The position numbers and the translations under genes are program-made. This document shows, one piece after another, positions 1 through 12,694 of a DNA stretch of 64,000 bases (its first letter is position 1; each line of letters begins with the position of its first letter). Location: contig CACRXP010000300.1 in assembly GCA_902702965.1 (NCBI GenBank), forward strand, positions 505,397 to 569,396, given 5' to 3'. The notes under the pieces are model-generated. The model had not been told where the DNA came from, ran no database searches, and saw only the letters and a program-made list of their open reading frames with translations. Source of the stretch: Spirometra erinaceieuropaei. Lineage: Eukaryota; Platyhelminthes; Cestoda; Diphyllobothriidea; Diphyllobothriidae.

Positions 1-310
1 GTCAGACGTTTCGGATTCTACGGCTCAACGCTTCATTAAGAACTGTTCCATTTGGCATGATGATTTTTCGATGGCCGCCATTCGAGTCGCCAATCACTGC
101 AATTTTATCGAGTGTGCCGGATACTTGTGTGATGATAGCTCAATCATCTGGACCACCGACCCTGGCGTTGGGAATAATACTTGCCTACGTGCGTCAGGCG
201 AATAAAACTCTCGTTCCAGCGATCGTGTTTCCCTCTCTTCACGACTGTTTCCTGGAACTCTCCTCTCTTCGTTTCTATTGACTGCCGGCGTCGTTGGTGA
301 ATTATACGAG
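1..310. repeat. Head-to-head hammerhead-like repeat (copy 1)
   Basis: The left edge (about 4-30) carries the motif in minus orientation (gacgtttcggattct), and 130-300 carries it in plus orientation, ending gcgtcaggcgaataaaact and a conserved tail (ctcgttccagcgatcgtg, cgactgtttcctggaact). The same tail recurs at 49.98 and 59.66 kb. The catalytic-like core is eroded here (gatgatagctc). Confidence 0.55.
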
Positions 311-1390
311 AAATCATGAGACAACATTGCTTTGCTTGATTTCTGATACTATCAAACGCGTCAATGAGGTTCTTTTGTTCCACCAATGTTTTTTTTCACT
401 TTCTAGAGGAGGATTACGGATTTGAGGCTTCTCTGCAAGGTCGACGGTCAGCAGGATCCTCTCCGGCTCGACATTTCCGGTGACACGAAGGGCCTCTCAT
501 TCGCAGTGACCAGTCTTCCCTTGGAAAATGTTCTATGGTACCGTTGTTGTAGATTAGGCGGAGTAATCGGCTGTGGTCTTATATAAAGCAAGAATAAACT
601 ATTTATGTTAACACGCTTGAAAGTGAATCTAACGTTAGATTTCATTAGGTAGGACGCATTTTTGGAAAAGCATATTCACTCACGAAGTGTTTTCCAACTT
701 CAATTAATGATCTGACAAACTCTGTTTCGAGCTCTTTCATTACTGTAGTCATAAAGCCACGTAAAGTACATTCCTGCATTCTTGCTCATCGCTTTTTTAT
801 CATTCGAGCGGTAGGGTTCATGTCGGTCGTAAGAGTCTCCAAAGGTCTGGTGAGAGAAAAGTAGACTTAAGTATCGCATTAAACATTTCCCACCCTAATT
901 TCTCGATATCGTCCCGCTAATCTTCAAACGATAGTATGTTGAAATAATTTGCCATGTTTCCTTCTCAAATAAATGGATTAAATTCACCTTGGTCATATCG
1001 CAATGGAAGCTCCTAATAGTTTTCGCACAGGCGTGGGAGATCAAAGAGCGCCAAGGTATTCTTGTTTGAAAAAGAACAAGATCGAATGAAGAGACATAAG
1101 TACCACCAAACAACGCACTCCATTTATGTCGACTTTTGCCTTAGTTCATAATCTGCCGTCGATATGCGAATCATGCTGATCGCGTAGCACATTTTACCAT
1201 GTAAAACCATCCGGTTTTCCATCTGTGACAAAAACAAGTTTAAAGAAGGGCGGCAATCATTGGCCGACGATCTACAAAGTGTAACTACCTGAATCACGAT
1301 AAATGCTGCAAACACCGATTACACCAAGGTCAAGACTGTTTTTTCCCGGGAAAGCAGTACTTGAAGACAGCATTGCCGTAGCCTGCAATA
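310..1390. other. Unannotated sequence
   Basis: No exon with paired splice sites, repeat family or RNA gene was recognised here. Short open frames on the minus strand have no domain character. Confidence 0.5.
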
Positions 1391-1439
1391 ATATCCTGAT
1401 GTCATTAAAAAGGATCAACTTGAAATCCTCCCCATTACC

Positions 1440-2435
1440 ATCAACTTAATCATTCGGATAATTAAATTCACGCTCGAAAAAGAAGCTTACAATAAACTAC
1501 CATTTCTGGATGTCCTCGTGCAGCAAAAGACTGACTGAACATTACACACACCCGTTTACCACAAAGAAACATATGCGGAATTAATTCTGCACCATGACAT
1601 CAACAACCCAATCTCTCACAAGCGGAGTACTGTCCAAAGTCTGCTACATCGAGCAAAAACACATAGATCTGACAAAGAAAGCTATCAAATTGAGCTAAAT
1701 TACCTGTTTGAATTATTTTCACAGAACGGTTACGCCAGTGATTTCATTAGTCGACACTTGGGAAAACAAGAGTAAAAGCAAAGGAACTAGATAGTTCCAA
1801 TTAGGCCCCCGTAGTTAATAATTGGCGAATCCTTCCTTGCGTCAGGAATGTGTCTTAACTTGTTGAAAGACACTTAGGGGAACACCGAACAAACGTGGCA
1901 CAAAAGCCGACGACTACTTTACGCACTCAGCTTGTATATCCTAAAGATAGGGTTGGCTATTTCGATGAGAAGGAAGTCGTCTCTAAGACCCTATGTGATG
2001 CCGCATATTATGGCCAAACGGAAAAATCTGCCTCTACACGCATTCACGAGCACCGGCTGGCAGTTAAGAGGCGAGACTATCTGTCTCAAATGACCATGCA
2101 AACTCTTTACTGTGCACACCTTCGCATGGGATAAAACTCGCATCGTCGGAGTTTGCCTTCCCAACAAAACCGAGAGTTTCTTAAGGACATGCGTTCCGAT
2201 GAGTAGTGAATCAATCGACACATCGAGTTAGATGCTATGAACAAAAGTCTCAGGGAAAAGTGGAAGAGAAGAGAGCCAACTTATATAGAAAGACGCACAC
2301 GGTGGCCGCTGACTGGCAAAAACACTAAAGGAATATTGATTTTTCAGCACTTTTGAAATGTTGTACTCAAGTCTGACGACGATCTGGGGAACCAGCGTCG
2401 AAAATCTACTCAATAAAGTTTTCCACTTTTCCCAA
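1440..2435 (+). mobile_element. Decayed Penelope-like element (3' half)
   Basis: Translation across stops shows KLPFLDVLV and SHKRSTVQSLLHRA, the post-RT region usual in Penelope-like elements, then the GIY-YIG-type endonuclease remnant CDAAYYGQTEKSASTRIHEH (2010-2070). Frameshifts and stops (for example after 1534 and 2131) break it. The 3' end (2370-2420) carries CTGACGA ... GAAAA ... AATAAAG, the same arrangement as other element tails in the window. The same family occurs at 30.8-33.6 kb. The reverse-transcriptase catalytic core is absent. Confidence 0.85.
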
Positions 2436-2894
2436 ATAACGCGTCTGGCTTAATTTCAACGAACACTCGAGTCGAAGACGATAAACTACTGTGAAATAAC
2501 CACGTAATGCCCATCCTACAAACAAGCAGTGCTACGAGTAGTACGAAATGTATGTGGTAAACGTGTCATACCGTACTTCCGACACAGATATTAACTAAAA
2601 GCCCACGTGTTTCGGCGGTATTCTGGTCTGACCCCAAACAAGTCATGTCCCGGAGACTTAACTCCATGTCCTGCAGTTAATAGTTTCTGAAATTATTCGC
2701 TTGATCATTCTCTGGAGTTCCTATACCGAAAACCGCACAGGGAACGCTGGAGGACCCACTGAGAAGCTGAGCCCCTCGCAGCTGTGTCACACAGCGGCAG
2801 AATATCGGAGAAACACTTGTCTGGGCTTTTAGTTAGAGTAACTGTGTCGGGAGAACGGCATACTACATTTGCCATATGTATAGATACGTATATA

Positions 2895-3870
2895 CAGTAG
2901 GTGGGCTAACTCATGAAATGTTAACCGAAATTCCGAAATGTGTCTTCAGTTCGAAGAGATTAATGAAGTAGGGTTGTAAAACTAATCAGTCTGCAGTATA
3001 ATTCTATAATAATTCAGTTACCTCAGGATGCTGGCTTTCGAACGAACGTCCTTCCGGTTACATACAAAAAATCTTCTCCGTAAACATGACTACTTAAGTA
3101 GCTCTGATTTTTCTCATTGATTTTCGATGCCTCTAAAAGTCCAATTATTTTTCATAGGAAGCATGCAAAAAAATATTTATTCTTTTGCTCATTCGGTAGA
3201 AAATTACGTCTTCTTTCAATTTTGTACTTGAATGAGGGATATACTTCGGTTTTAAAAAGTTTCTTATTGTGAGACTTGTAAATACCGTCAAATCGCCGTT
3301 CATAAAACGTCATGTCTCAGCATTTACCAATGTGGCTTGTAAAGTTAACAATATGGATCAAATCCAATGCTGAATTTTATGAACCATATATGATCTCCTC
3401 TCAATACCGTAGAGCAGTGTGTGGTTTTCCATACACGGAAAATACATGGCTTGTAGTTTGAAAAGCCTGAATGTAAGTGTGGCAGCAGAGCGGGTTAAAA
3501 ATTATTCGGGTATAAGAAAAGTTTTTGAAAACCGAATAACACCCTTCCTTCGAGTATGAAATTGGAAGAAGACGTAATTGTCTACCGAATGAGCGAAAGA
3601 ATGAATATTTGCATTCGTGTTTTTCATGAAATATAATTGGACTTTTAGGTGCGTGGAAAATCAGTGAGGAAAATGCATGATGCTGAAGTAGTCATTTTTA
3701 ACAGAGCATAGGTTTGTATGCAGCGGGAAAAACGTTCGCTCAAAAGCCATCATCCTGAGGTAACTGAATTATTATAGACTGATTAGTTTTAAAACCCTAC
3801 TTAATTAGTCTTTTCAAAACGAAAACGCATTTCGGAATTTCGATTCACATTTCATGAGTTAGTATTACTG
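2895..3870. mobile_element. Palindromic MITE, subfamily A copy 1 (976 bp)
   Basis: The ends are inverted repeats: the left end CAGTAGGTGGGCTAACTCAT reappears reversed at the right end as ...ATGAGTTAGTATTACTG. Complementarity extends inward well over 100 bp (tttcgaacgaacg / cgttcgctcaaaag). It is flanked on the left by TA. No transposase frame is present. Ends starting CAGT and TA targets suggest a Tc1/mariner/pogo-type non-autonomous element (inference). Confidence 0.85.
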
Positions 3871-4132
3871 ACACAGACCAGCGCCCCCTTACCATTATGA
3901 TCATAATCAATCTCATTTCTTAGTGCCGTTTCCCTCATATTTTTACATATTTTTGCCCAACTAAAAGTAAACAGCATAGTGATTTTCCAGTTTGTTAACG
4001 GTAGCAATCGTGACAGATGTTAAACGTGTTTCGAGGTTTTAGGTTAACCTTTTTAAACACTTAACCCCTTCCGGATGAAATAAGGCCTAATTTGCAACTG
4101 TTAACTGCCTCTGTTCACTCCACTTTCACCAG

Positions 4133-4485
4133 CAAAACAACCCAAGTGGATCCTTACGATTCAAATTATCTCACAGTCGACGATGACGCTTTCCTCGAAT
4201 GCAGCGCCCAAATCGTGGGTCCACTGGTGGAGTTTGACTCGACCGGCCTCTGCATTCCGCGTGAACGGTGGATTGAAGTAAACAACACTTCAGCCATACC
4301 GGCTCTTTTCACACTTCAGGTGGATACTTTCGGCTGCCAAACAGATGACCTGGCAAAGTGGCATAATCCACCTTCGGGCACAGTTTTCGGAGTTCAGCGA
4401 CTGCTGCAGGCGTCTCTGGGCGCCAATCAAAAGAACGAAACTGACCCAAACTACGGCAGTCATGTGAGAGATCGTCTCATTTATG
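4133..4485 (+). CDS. DLEC1-like gene, exon a (first in window)
   Basis: The exon starts after the acceptor tttcaccag and ends before the donor gtaaga. Its first base is the third base of a split codon, so the real protein start is upstream of the window. It encodes about 117 residues, including VGPLVEFDSTG and RWIEVNNTSAIPALFTLQ, an alternating hydrophobic pattern with an Asn-rich turn typical of an MSP/ASH beta-sandwich strand pair. It ends in phase 1 (Tyr then G), which joins to AC of the next exon to make Asp. Confidence 0.8.
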
Positions 4486-4679
4486 GTAAGACGTTGGAGG
4501 AATCTATTTTGAACACTGTTCAAAAGGGATTCCTCAGCCTCCCTTGTCTACATCAATATTCCCTTTCTGCACTTTTACTGAGCGCAATGCGACTGACTTC
4601 GACGACTCTAGATTGAGCCCCAAGACACAGAGAGATGAGCGTGTCCCGTAACCTGACAAGGGAAGCCACTTCCACCATA

Positions 4680-5657
4680 CAGCGACTGGTCGATCTAATG
4701 AAATGTTGACCGAAATTTTGAAATGTGTTTTCGATTAGGAAGGATTACGTAGGTGGGATTATAATATTTATTATCATGCGGCATAATCCTATTTCGGACT
4801 CACCAGGATGTCGGCTTTTGAATGCACTTATTTTCAGTCGCTTGCAAAAACCCTACCCAGTGAAAAATGAATACTTGAATAAAATGCATTTTTTCACATT
4901 GATTTTCGACAGTCTTGTGAATTTAAATAGATTTTGTTTAAAAAAACATGCTTTCTTTGACTCGTCTGACAGAAAATCATGTTGGTTTTACATTTTATAC
5001 CCAAAGAAAGAGCGTATTTAGGTTTTGCAGCAGTTTCCTAATTTTCGAATAATTTGAAGACTGATCAGTCGTTACATTAGCGTTTAGCGATTTCTGTCTA
5101 CAAGGTGCATGTTGTCCATGTAAAGAAAATCATATGTTTCTTTATGTCATTAAGAAGATAGCATACAGAGCTCATAAAATTTTGCAATGGATGCAAACTG
5201 TGTTGCATATTTCATGCGGAAAATTGGTAAACGGACAGGTACGGTATTGTATGAATCAATATTGCACGGTCTTAAAAAACATACGATAAGTAGGAACTTT
5301 TAAAACCTAAAGTACTCTTTCTTTGAGTATAAAATGAGGAAATAATGCGATTCTCTACCTAACGAGTATAAAGCATACTTTTATTCATGTTTTCTATAAA
5401 ATATATTTAGATATATAAGATGATCGAAAATTAGCGTCGAAAATGCATATTAGTCAAGCAGTCATTTTACGCCGAGTATGGTTTCTACAAGAGGTCAAAA
5501 AGATGTGCATTCAAAGACGGGCATCCTGGCGAGTCCGAAGTACAGTAGGATTATGTCTCATGATAATAAATATAACAATCCCACCTAAGTAACCCTCCCT
5601 GATCGAAAACACATTGCAAAATTTCAGTCAACATTTCGTGAGATCGGACACCGACTG
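4680..5657. mobile_element. Palindromic MITE, subfamily B copy 1 (978 bp)
   Basis: The left end CAGCGACTGGTCGATCT and the right end CGGACACCGACTG are inverted repeats, flanked by TA on both sides (4678-4679 and 5658-5659). About 130 bp at each end is near-perfectly inverted, including aaatgttgaccgaaatttt and gtaggtgggattat. Length is within 3 bp of subfamily A. It lies in the first intron of the DLEC1-like gene. Confidence 0.85.
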
Positions 5658-6046
5658 TAAGTTAATAATCTTGAGCGTAACCGACAGGGGAACGGGTACG
5701 TGGCTCAATGAAATAGCGTTGGATTAATAACGCCCGATGACCAAAGAACGCGGCTGCAAATCTGGGGTTGGGTAAGGCTGACTAATGGCGATTAATAAGC
5801 CAGAAATTGTCATCCCACTTACCCCCTTGTCTTTGTCAATATTTCTTCCCGGTGGTTTGCTTATCCCATTTGACCATTTCCGGCAATTTTGTGATGTATT
5901 CTGGCAGCCAGGGGTCCGGCCGACCTAGTATTTTCCTCGCCTGATATTCGCAACGTCTCAGGCCAATGAGTGGTAAGAGGCTGGACTAGGAATCCTTCAA
6001 AAGGCAGATGGCCTTGCGCTAAGTTTCAAGAAGGGTACCTATTCCT

Positions 6047-6135
6047 GTGTCCTAACCCCAGGATTAACACTAGCTCTAACCAAAATCTCAACCCTGACCA
6101 AAAGCTTAATCCCAAACATAATCCCCCTGGAAGTT
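6047..6135. repeat. Degenerate telomere-like CCCTAA-type tract
   Basis: Short variants of ctaaccc/ctaacc/ctgacc run after the lead-in cctgtgtcctaacccc. The same lead-in begins several other tracts in the window. Confidence 0.7.
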
Positions 6136-6139
6136 ATAG

Positions 6140-8430
6140 CTGAACCACTTGTATGACGACGGAACCTGGTGGCGTCCTACTCCTGTGCCCTGCTCAATAA
6201 CCCTTTAATTATGTTAATACATATTTTGACCAGTTATCTGTAGGATACTCTGCTGTCAGAGTTGCAACATTTGAGTTACGTGCGGAGGTCTCAGTTGCAC
6301 GAATTTGCAAACGCAAATCTTGCCTATATAATAATTTGTCTACTCAGTAGCTCGAAAAGGGCACAAAAAGCTATCTCCGCTTGGGAAAAAAGTATGAATT
6401 TCAGACGTGCATACAAAATCAGCTGGCGTTTCCAATAAGAATCGGGATAAAGAAAGTTTCCTAGGATCGCGTTTCCTCTGAAGTTTGCAAATGACAACGG
6501 CTTATTGTAGCTTTTAAAAGGTCTAGTGCAGAGCCTTTGTATGACCCTGCCTGGATATCTATGTGTTACTATTTTTGGAAGACAGATGAGCTAGTTCGAA
6601 CAACCTCTCAATCATAAAATTTATACTCATTTCTTGTATGACTTTTGAGCCGAGCATCTATACCAGCAACTAGATGGTTTTTATCTGACGTTGGATGGCT
6701 ATGTCTAACAACTAATGTGGCAAACTTATTAAAATGTAAGAATGCAGCTTGCTTCGATAAATATTAGGATGTAGTGAACTTAGAAAATCGAAATAGGCCA
6801 CTTTTCTCAAAATTTCCATAAGGAATTACGTTTTTAGAGGTCTGTTTGAGGAAACTCTGTAAATTTTACACATCCATCGAAACAAAATGGAAGTTTCCGT
6901 AGTAAAAAAAACCAGGGTTTCTTCGAACGTCGCCCTCAAAGTTTGTTGAGCCTGTTGTCGACAGGGAAACAATAGTGCTGTAAATCCACCTAAGTCATCC
7001 TTTTCGCGGGTGATTCTTGCGATCTTGCTTCTCTGGCAAACAGATTGCGTGGAGTCCAGTCTGAAAGGTGTATTTAAACACGGCAAATTGGCAGGGCGAG
7101 TTTTTCTCGGAGTTGCTACGTTACACTGCCGCGAAAAATTTTTTTATGAATACGGAAAAACTGTTGTCAAAAATAATGAGTAGGGGACGACTATGATGAA
7201 ATTGAATAACCTACCGGGCCTTCTGTCGACTGAGCAATGGGGGGAGTGTACCGTCCTCTGACTAAGCAGGTCCAGCGATGGCATATACCCTGGCTACCAC
7301 GGGGTGTTTCACTTTCCTCTGAGTGAAGATTTTGTCAGCCTTGCTAAGACAATATCTTAAAAGGAAATATAAGACGAATAGACGGACCAGGAACCTGAAG
7401 TTCAGGTAAGCTTTACGGCTTCTAGTCAGGGAACCGACATTTAATGCTTGGGCGCTCACACTTACCGTAGAATTGGCATTCTCATTTGACCCATTCCCCG
7501 ACCATTAGTTTCTTCTGAACTGGAGGATGCAATGCAGTGTGATGCAGCTGAAAACTTATCTCCAGAAAAAGAGATTCTAGGCGAACCTGTGGGGACAGTG
7601 GTTGCAATTTTTTCCCTCGTGTCAGATTCGTCTGTCCGAGCAAGTATTTGATCATCTGACAGCCTAATCCCACGTTTAAGTCGTTCAAACAGCTGGAGTT
7701 CATGTATTTGCTGCAACACTATGCAAATCCGCCTCTCGGTCACTGAGCAGTCTACGCCTCATCGTTAATTTTAGAAGTCAAACTCAGAAGCCGGCGGGAA
7801 AAGCCGAAGACAAACTAGTGGCCAATCTCATCTTTGCATTGATTTCCTTATTTTGAGGCGTGTGTGTATCCAAAAAAAAACTAATTCCAAATGCTTAAAT
7901 CGTCGGTCGCCCTGACATTGTATTCACGAGTTCTTGCAGTCCGTGAGGGCGAAAACTTCTCACCTGTGCAAACTTTGCCAAAATACGGAGCTGATTTCAC
8001 TTAGTCGACAAACATGTGCCTTTTATGCAAATGACTGAAGCTCGAATTTACGATTCTTTGGAGAGATCTATTTTCTTCTTCGGGTGACTTTAATTCTTAC
8101 AAATTTAAACGCTTTTCTCCTACATCATTATTGGTAAGGTCAGGAGAGGCCAGAGCAAGGTTTTGGGCTTCCTTGTCATTGTGACCTTGTCGCGTTCATC
8201 GATTACTGCTTGTTCATCGCTATGCGACCGTCCTCGAAGGTTTTTCACGGCTATTCCAAGGAACGCATATGGCTAACTCAAGACAGATCAAAAATCGGCC
8301 TTCTATTCGTGCATATGGATTGGCGGTTCGTTACTCAACTGTTTGCGGCGTAATACAATTTACTCCTCTCTCGTAGGTATCTTTTTAGCATAAGTCTTTG
8401 TCATTAACTCGATCATTTCGTCTTGGATCG
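6140..8430. other. Intronic sequence, nothing recognised
   Basis: This is the rest of intron 1 of the DLEC1-like gene. Minus-strand frames at 7262-7743 show no domain. No repeat family seen elsewhere in the window was recognised. Confidence 0.45.
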
Positions 8431-8439
8431 TTTTCCCAG

Positions 8440-9006
8440 ACTGGTGTAAAACTCTGGTCCCCGAAGGCCAGGGCTGTGCCATCGTGGCACACTCCTTCTT
8501 CCAAATGTCCCATCTCAACGAAAACCTCGACGACCGCGCGTTTGACGCCTTCCTGAAGTCGGGCCAGATGGTCAATACGGAAACCTTCACCTTGCCCGCC
8601 TTCTCCACTCTTCGCATTTGTCTCCTGGCGGTGGGCGACGTTTTTGGTGCGTTTTACGATCAACTGCAGATTGTGGTGCAACCGGCGTCTGACCTGTTGG
8701 CGCAGATCCAACAACCAATTCAGCCCGTGCAGATGTACCTGCCGCTGCGTTTCCGTGTGCACGGCAGCCCTGTGGAGTTTATCACTGCCCTGCAGTGTGC
8801 CAACCAACTGAGATCCACTTATTCGGAGGGCCCTCGTTCAACCTCGTCCAGCTCCTCACCCAGTTCCTTTAAAGCCCTATTTGACGTTCAGGGCATGACA
8901 TACAGTAGGCTCTGTGCCTGGGAGACAACGGTTCATCTTGGCTGCACCTCCGTTCTGGCTGAGGAGGTGGTGCGGAAAGTTCGCATGCGAAACACTTCAT
9001 CATTTA
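8440..9006 (+). CDS. DLEC1-like gene, exon b
   Basis: The acceptor ttttcccag precedes and the strong donor gtgagt follows. The 567-bp exon encodes about 189 residues starting DWCKTLVPEGQGCAIVAHSF (the D is split across the junction). It is mostly beta-strand-like, with a low-complexity Ser-rich insert (STSSSSSPSS) about two thirds of the way through. It ends in phase 1 (TTT A), joining AT of the next exon to make Asn. The long minus-strand frames over this exon are shadows. Confidence 0.85.
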
Positions 9007-9045
9007 GTGAGTCATTGTGTGCACTTGTCATGTTTTATGGGTCGG

Positions 9046-9190
9046 ATCTTACCTTTTAGCCGCACCTGCAATGGACAAGCCCCAGCCGCCTGTTTTACGG
9101 GACCGATGGTAGCAGGGGGTTTAACGTTAACCCCTAACCCCTAATGCCAATCCTTAAACCTAGCCCCAACTCCTAACCCTAGCCACTTAC
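9046..9190. repeat. MITE-like unit with telomere-like tract (9.1 kb)
   Basis: The unit begins tagccgcacctgcaatgga and includes tacgggaccgatggtagcag, followed by ttaacccctaacccctaatg repeats. The same arrangement occurs at 12.35, 39.58 and 50.6 kb. The right inverted end is not clear here. Confidence 0.6.
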
Positions 9191-9967
9191 CGTTTTATGA
9201 CCTTGAGCTTTTATTTCAGCCAGTGCAAACCACATCAAGAGTAAAAATTTTCAAAAAACGTTTCCGATGTGGTACAATCACGACAGTGAATAGAAAGGAG
9301 GCCGGCATAAAGTGCGTTAACGTACTTAGCACTGCAAGCCGCTCGTATCTCAACTCTTGATCTGGAATGCCTATGATCTGAAGTCAAGTCAGTCTCTTGG
9401 AGGAGTCCCCGGGCGAGGCGCATTCTGCCTGTCTTGTCTGGAGGCCTTCACTCTTTAATTCCTATACAGTGCTATTTTAGCAATCGCGGACAGCAACATC
9501 CACTGCTGCTTCCAGAGGGGGTGAGCTTAGGCGTGAACCGCGTTTGGATTTGCTTATAGTAGGGCGAACGTGCGCTGCATCTACCTCCCTCTTCCCCACC
9601 GCGCTCCGAGGGCAGGTCAAAGTTAGGAGAACCTCAGGTGAGCATGGTTATAGTAACAGACAGAACCAATCCTCATATGCGAGTGCTATACATGATCTGC
9701 TCCCAATCCCGTGTATCAAATCACATTTGGGGGTCTCGGGTCCCGCGTGAGAGAAAATGTCGTAAGGACCGCATTGAGGAGAAGTCATGCAGCTCAACCT
9801 TCAGTTTTGAGAGGGACTGGGTAAACAAGGAAGAGGAGAGTGGACAGCGATATTATGATAATGATTTTTATGATTGAAAAGAAGAATAAGAAAAGGCAAC
9901 ATGGAGGAGAACGTGAAGAAGAGTAACTATAATAAAGAGGGTGTGAGGAGGGAGAAGTAGGAGAAGG

Positions 9968-10012
9968 GGAAGAAGAAGAAGAAGAAGAAGAAGAAGAAGA
10001 AGAAGAAGAAAA
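9968..10012 (+). repeat. (GAA)n microsatellite
   Basis: About 14 AAG/GAA units run in a purine-rich stretch (9880-10050). The apparent Ser-rich minus-strand protein is a low-complexity artefact. Confidence 0.95.
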
Positions 10013-10149
10013 GGAGGAGTAAGAGCAGGGGAGGAAGAAGGAGAGGGTCATGACGACGATTGCCCTAACGACGAGGTAGGAGAAAGTTCCGCAGTAAAAA
10101 ATCTGCTGCCTTGGTATAGCAACCGTCCACTCGAACTGATTGCTCAAGA

Positions 10150-11690
10150 CTGGAATAAATTAAAAGGGACCGTTTGGTTAAGGTCGAAAACTACGCTGTT
10201 ATCGGTGGGTTGATGTAATCAATTCCCGAGGGGAGAGCTTCGAGCCATGGAGGCCGCAGTCAAGAGATTTTTATTTCAATTGCCCGCAAGAGTTAGAGTT
10301 GTTATTGTCATTAAAAGTAGTTTAGTTTGCTCCAGAGGTTTCTGGACTCTAATTATCGTTTCCACGGATAATCTAGAACAAAACTCCTATATGAATCATT
10401 TTCTCCAAAGATAACGGAAATTCTTTGCCAGCCACAGTGCTCGGTGCAGTGGATCCTCTTCGATTTATTATGGTTTAGTTCTTGCAGTAAAATCTAGAGG
10501 AGGGGGTCAGTGACCAGCTGAAGTAGGTTAACATCAAGACAAGCTACTCGCTGGCAGCGATTGGCTGCATATGACGTACAAACGATTTGGGACTAAATCC
10601 TATCTCAACCGACTTGATGGCAGTCAATGGAACGCTTTATCGTTCTCACAATTATCTCATCAGTAAGAGCGCCTCAGTAGGATACCACCCATTCAGAAAG
10701 TCTGCAAGCAAAGAGTAAATTCTTACCTCTTTGGTGTGAGCGGAAAGTAAAATAATGCCGTCGAATGAAAAATCATCGCATGGATTTTCAGTTGGTCAAA
10801 GAAAGGACCACCCGAAGTCTGTAGGGTCATACGTTGTATCAAATGGGTCTTCGTGGAATTCGCTAAACTTTTACGCCCCCCTCCGTGTAGACCTGACTAA
10901 GTTTTAACATTGTGTAATGTAACTGAAAAACTCACTGTCTTTTTCCGATTACTCTGTATTTGCCCACACAAACACCAACTGGCAGTTTCGAGACCATATC
11001 CAAACTCCCGACCTCCGGTGTACACTGCATAGGTAGTAATCCTTCGACTTCCGAGGACATACTTTATTGGGCCGAGGCGGTTTGGAGACCAAACGGCCTA
11101 CATGAGAGATAGTTTACACATATCGGTTTAATAGATCGGCGCACTAAACCGCCTCCAGTTTACCCGACCTGCCATTACCCTCGCTGACACCAGAATCTGA
11201 AGCCCGTGTTGAACTTTACATGAGCGCAAATTAGATCGATAGCAAGCGACCAGACCTATCGAGCCATCTGACATAAAAACCATTCCACCAGCCTTCGACG
11301 CAATGAGCAATCTATATCACCATCATACCAACGGAGTAGCAGTAACCGATTAAGACAACAAAAATAAAATACAAAACCAAGGGGAACAAGGTCGACTACA
11401 TCGAGAGGACACTGAAAATTCCATTTGGCTTCACTGTGCAGTACAGACTTTGGCAATGGACAGCAGACTTAACTGTTCAAAAAATCCGCCAATTTATTCA
11501 CTAGTCCATTCTCAGACATCGTCCCTTGCTTCGGGGCTGGCTTTGCTAAACAGGCCGCATTCAGTCCCTTAGAGGGAATTGTCTGTGTAAATCGTTTGCA
11601 CTCTGACCAATGGAGAAACAGGACACGTAGGCCAAATCAAATACCTGAGCGCCTGTCTCACATATTTTTCCTTCCATGCCCAAACATTTC
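10150..11690. other. Intronic sequence, nothing recognised
   Basis: Part of intron 2 of the DLEC1-like gene. I found no repeat shared with other parts of the window and no exon-like segment with paired splice sites. Confidence 0.4.
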
Positions 11691-11692
11691 AG

Positions 11693-11845
11693 ATGTGCGC
11701 ATCGACTGGCAGCTCTATCGCAGCCGACCAGACAAGGAGGACTCCAAGTTACTCGATCTCTGCGCTCTCTTCGGTGAGGCCTTCAGACCGGCCCAGAGTA
11801 GGACCCCATCCTCAGCTGCCGAGGGTTGTGGAGAGGAGAGATCAC
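11693..11845 (+). CDS. DLEC1-like gene, exon c
   Basis: The acceptor caaacatttcag and the donor gtaggt bound 153 bp. The 51 residues begin VRIDWQLYRS and include KLLDLCALFGEAFRP, followed by a polar linker. Entry and exit phases both match the neighbouring exons. Local pattern Asp-Trp-x-Leu-Tyr followed by a charged loop is usual in ASH repeat arrays. The alternative donor at 11849/11850 would break phase with the next exon. Confidence 0.8.
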
Positions 11846-11929
11846 GTAGGTTAATGCCCATCCTGCATACTCATTGTTTTTGTTGTCAGCTGCAACTTGT
11901 CCAACAGCCGCAGTCAGTTTAGGTAAGAC

Positions 11930-12240
11930 GGATTAAGTGCAGTGGGGGAAATAGCACCGTCAAAAAGCTTATAGGAGATCGAAACTCTGACCTCATGACT
12001 TGGCGCTGCATTTCGCACCGACTGAGCTGTGGCAGCACGTCTGCCAGCTATACAAATTAAGGGGTAGGATACGGGAATATGACACCCCCAGCCCCAGTAC
12101 TACAGGGGAGTTCATTTTCCCATGTCCTGGCTTTAATACCAACCCCAACACTTGCTCTAACGCTAACCCTAACTCTCATAAACCTAAGTCCAACCCTAGC
12201 TCTAACCTCCCCCTTGGGATTTAGAGCAAGGGCGTCCATA
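11930..12240 (-). repeat. tRNA-derived SINE-like unit plus telomere-like tail (copy 1)
   Basis: On the minus strand the unit shows a box-A-like AGCTCAGTCGGTGCGAAAT and a box-B-like GGTCAGAGTTTCGA (11983-12033), with CAT in the anticodon-loop position, as in a Met-type tRNA. On the plus strand it continues into ctaaccctaac-type repeats and ends ggatttagagcaag. A second copy lies about 1 kb downstream. Confidence 0.65.
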
Positions 12241-12344
12241 TGGGGACACGCCTAACCAACTACGTAATACAGCTTTTGTTCCAACGCGATAGTCAAGCCT
12301 ATTTTTCAGACTGAGAGCTCTTCCTGTAAAAAGTCTGGTCAGGA

Positions 12345-12584
12345 GTGGTTATGTAGCCCCACCTGGAGTACACAAACCCCAGCAACCTGTAATACGGGAC
12401 CGGTGGTAATAGGGGTTTTTACAGGTGGGGCCGGGGAATGCACAGGCGGCGAGGTCAAGTAATTGTATGCAAAAGAAAGGCTATTGGGAATGCGCGGTTG
12501 TATTTTGAGTGGTTGAGAAATAGTTGTCCTAACCCAACTCCAACAGTATTGTGTCCATCAGGTGGGCTACATAACCGCACCTTA
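12345..12584. mobile_element. Small MITE with GTAGCCCCACC inverted ends (copy 1)
   Basis: The left end tggttatgtagccccacct is inverted at the right end (gggtgggctacataaccgca). Inside are tacgggaccggtggtaat and a second inverted pair (ccccacctg ... caggtgggg). The 50.6-kb copy has the same interior. Confidence 0.7.
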
Positions 12585-12694
12585 CCAAAAATTTGAAATA
12601 TGGAAAAGAAAAAGTGACTGTACTCGTTACTACTCCCAACATTTAGTGTAGTCTGTAATTTCCTGATGATCTGAGGCATCTCTCACCTACCTAA

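Noticed and set aside
8385..8807. 140-codon minus-strand frame
   Set aside because: It is antisense to exon b, whose plus-strand frame has matched splice phases and domain character.
9794..10147. 117-codon Ser-rich minus-strand frame
   Set aside because: Low-complexity frame from the (GAA)n tract.
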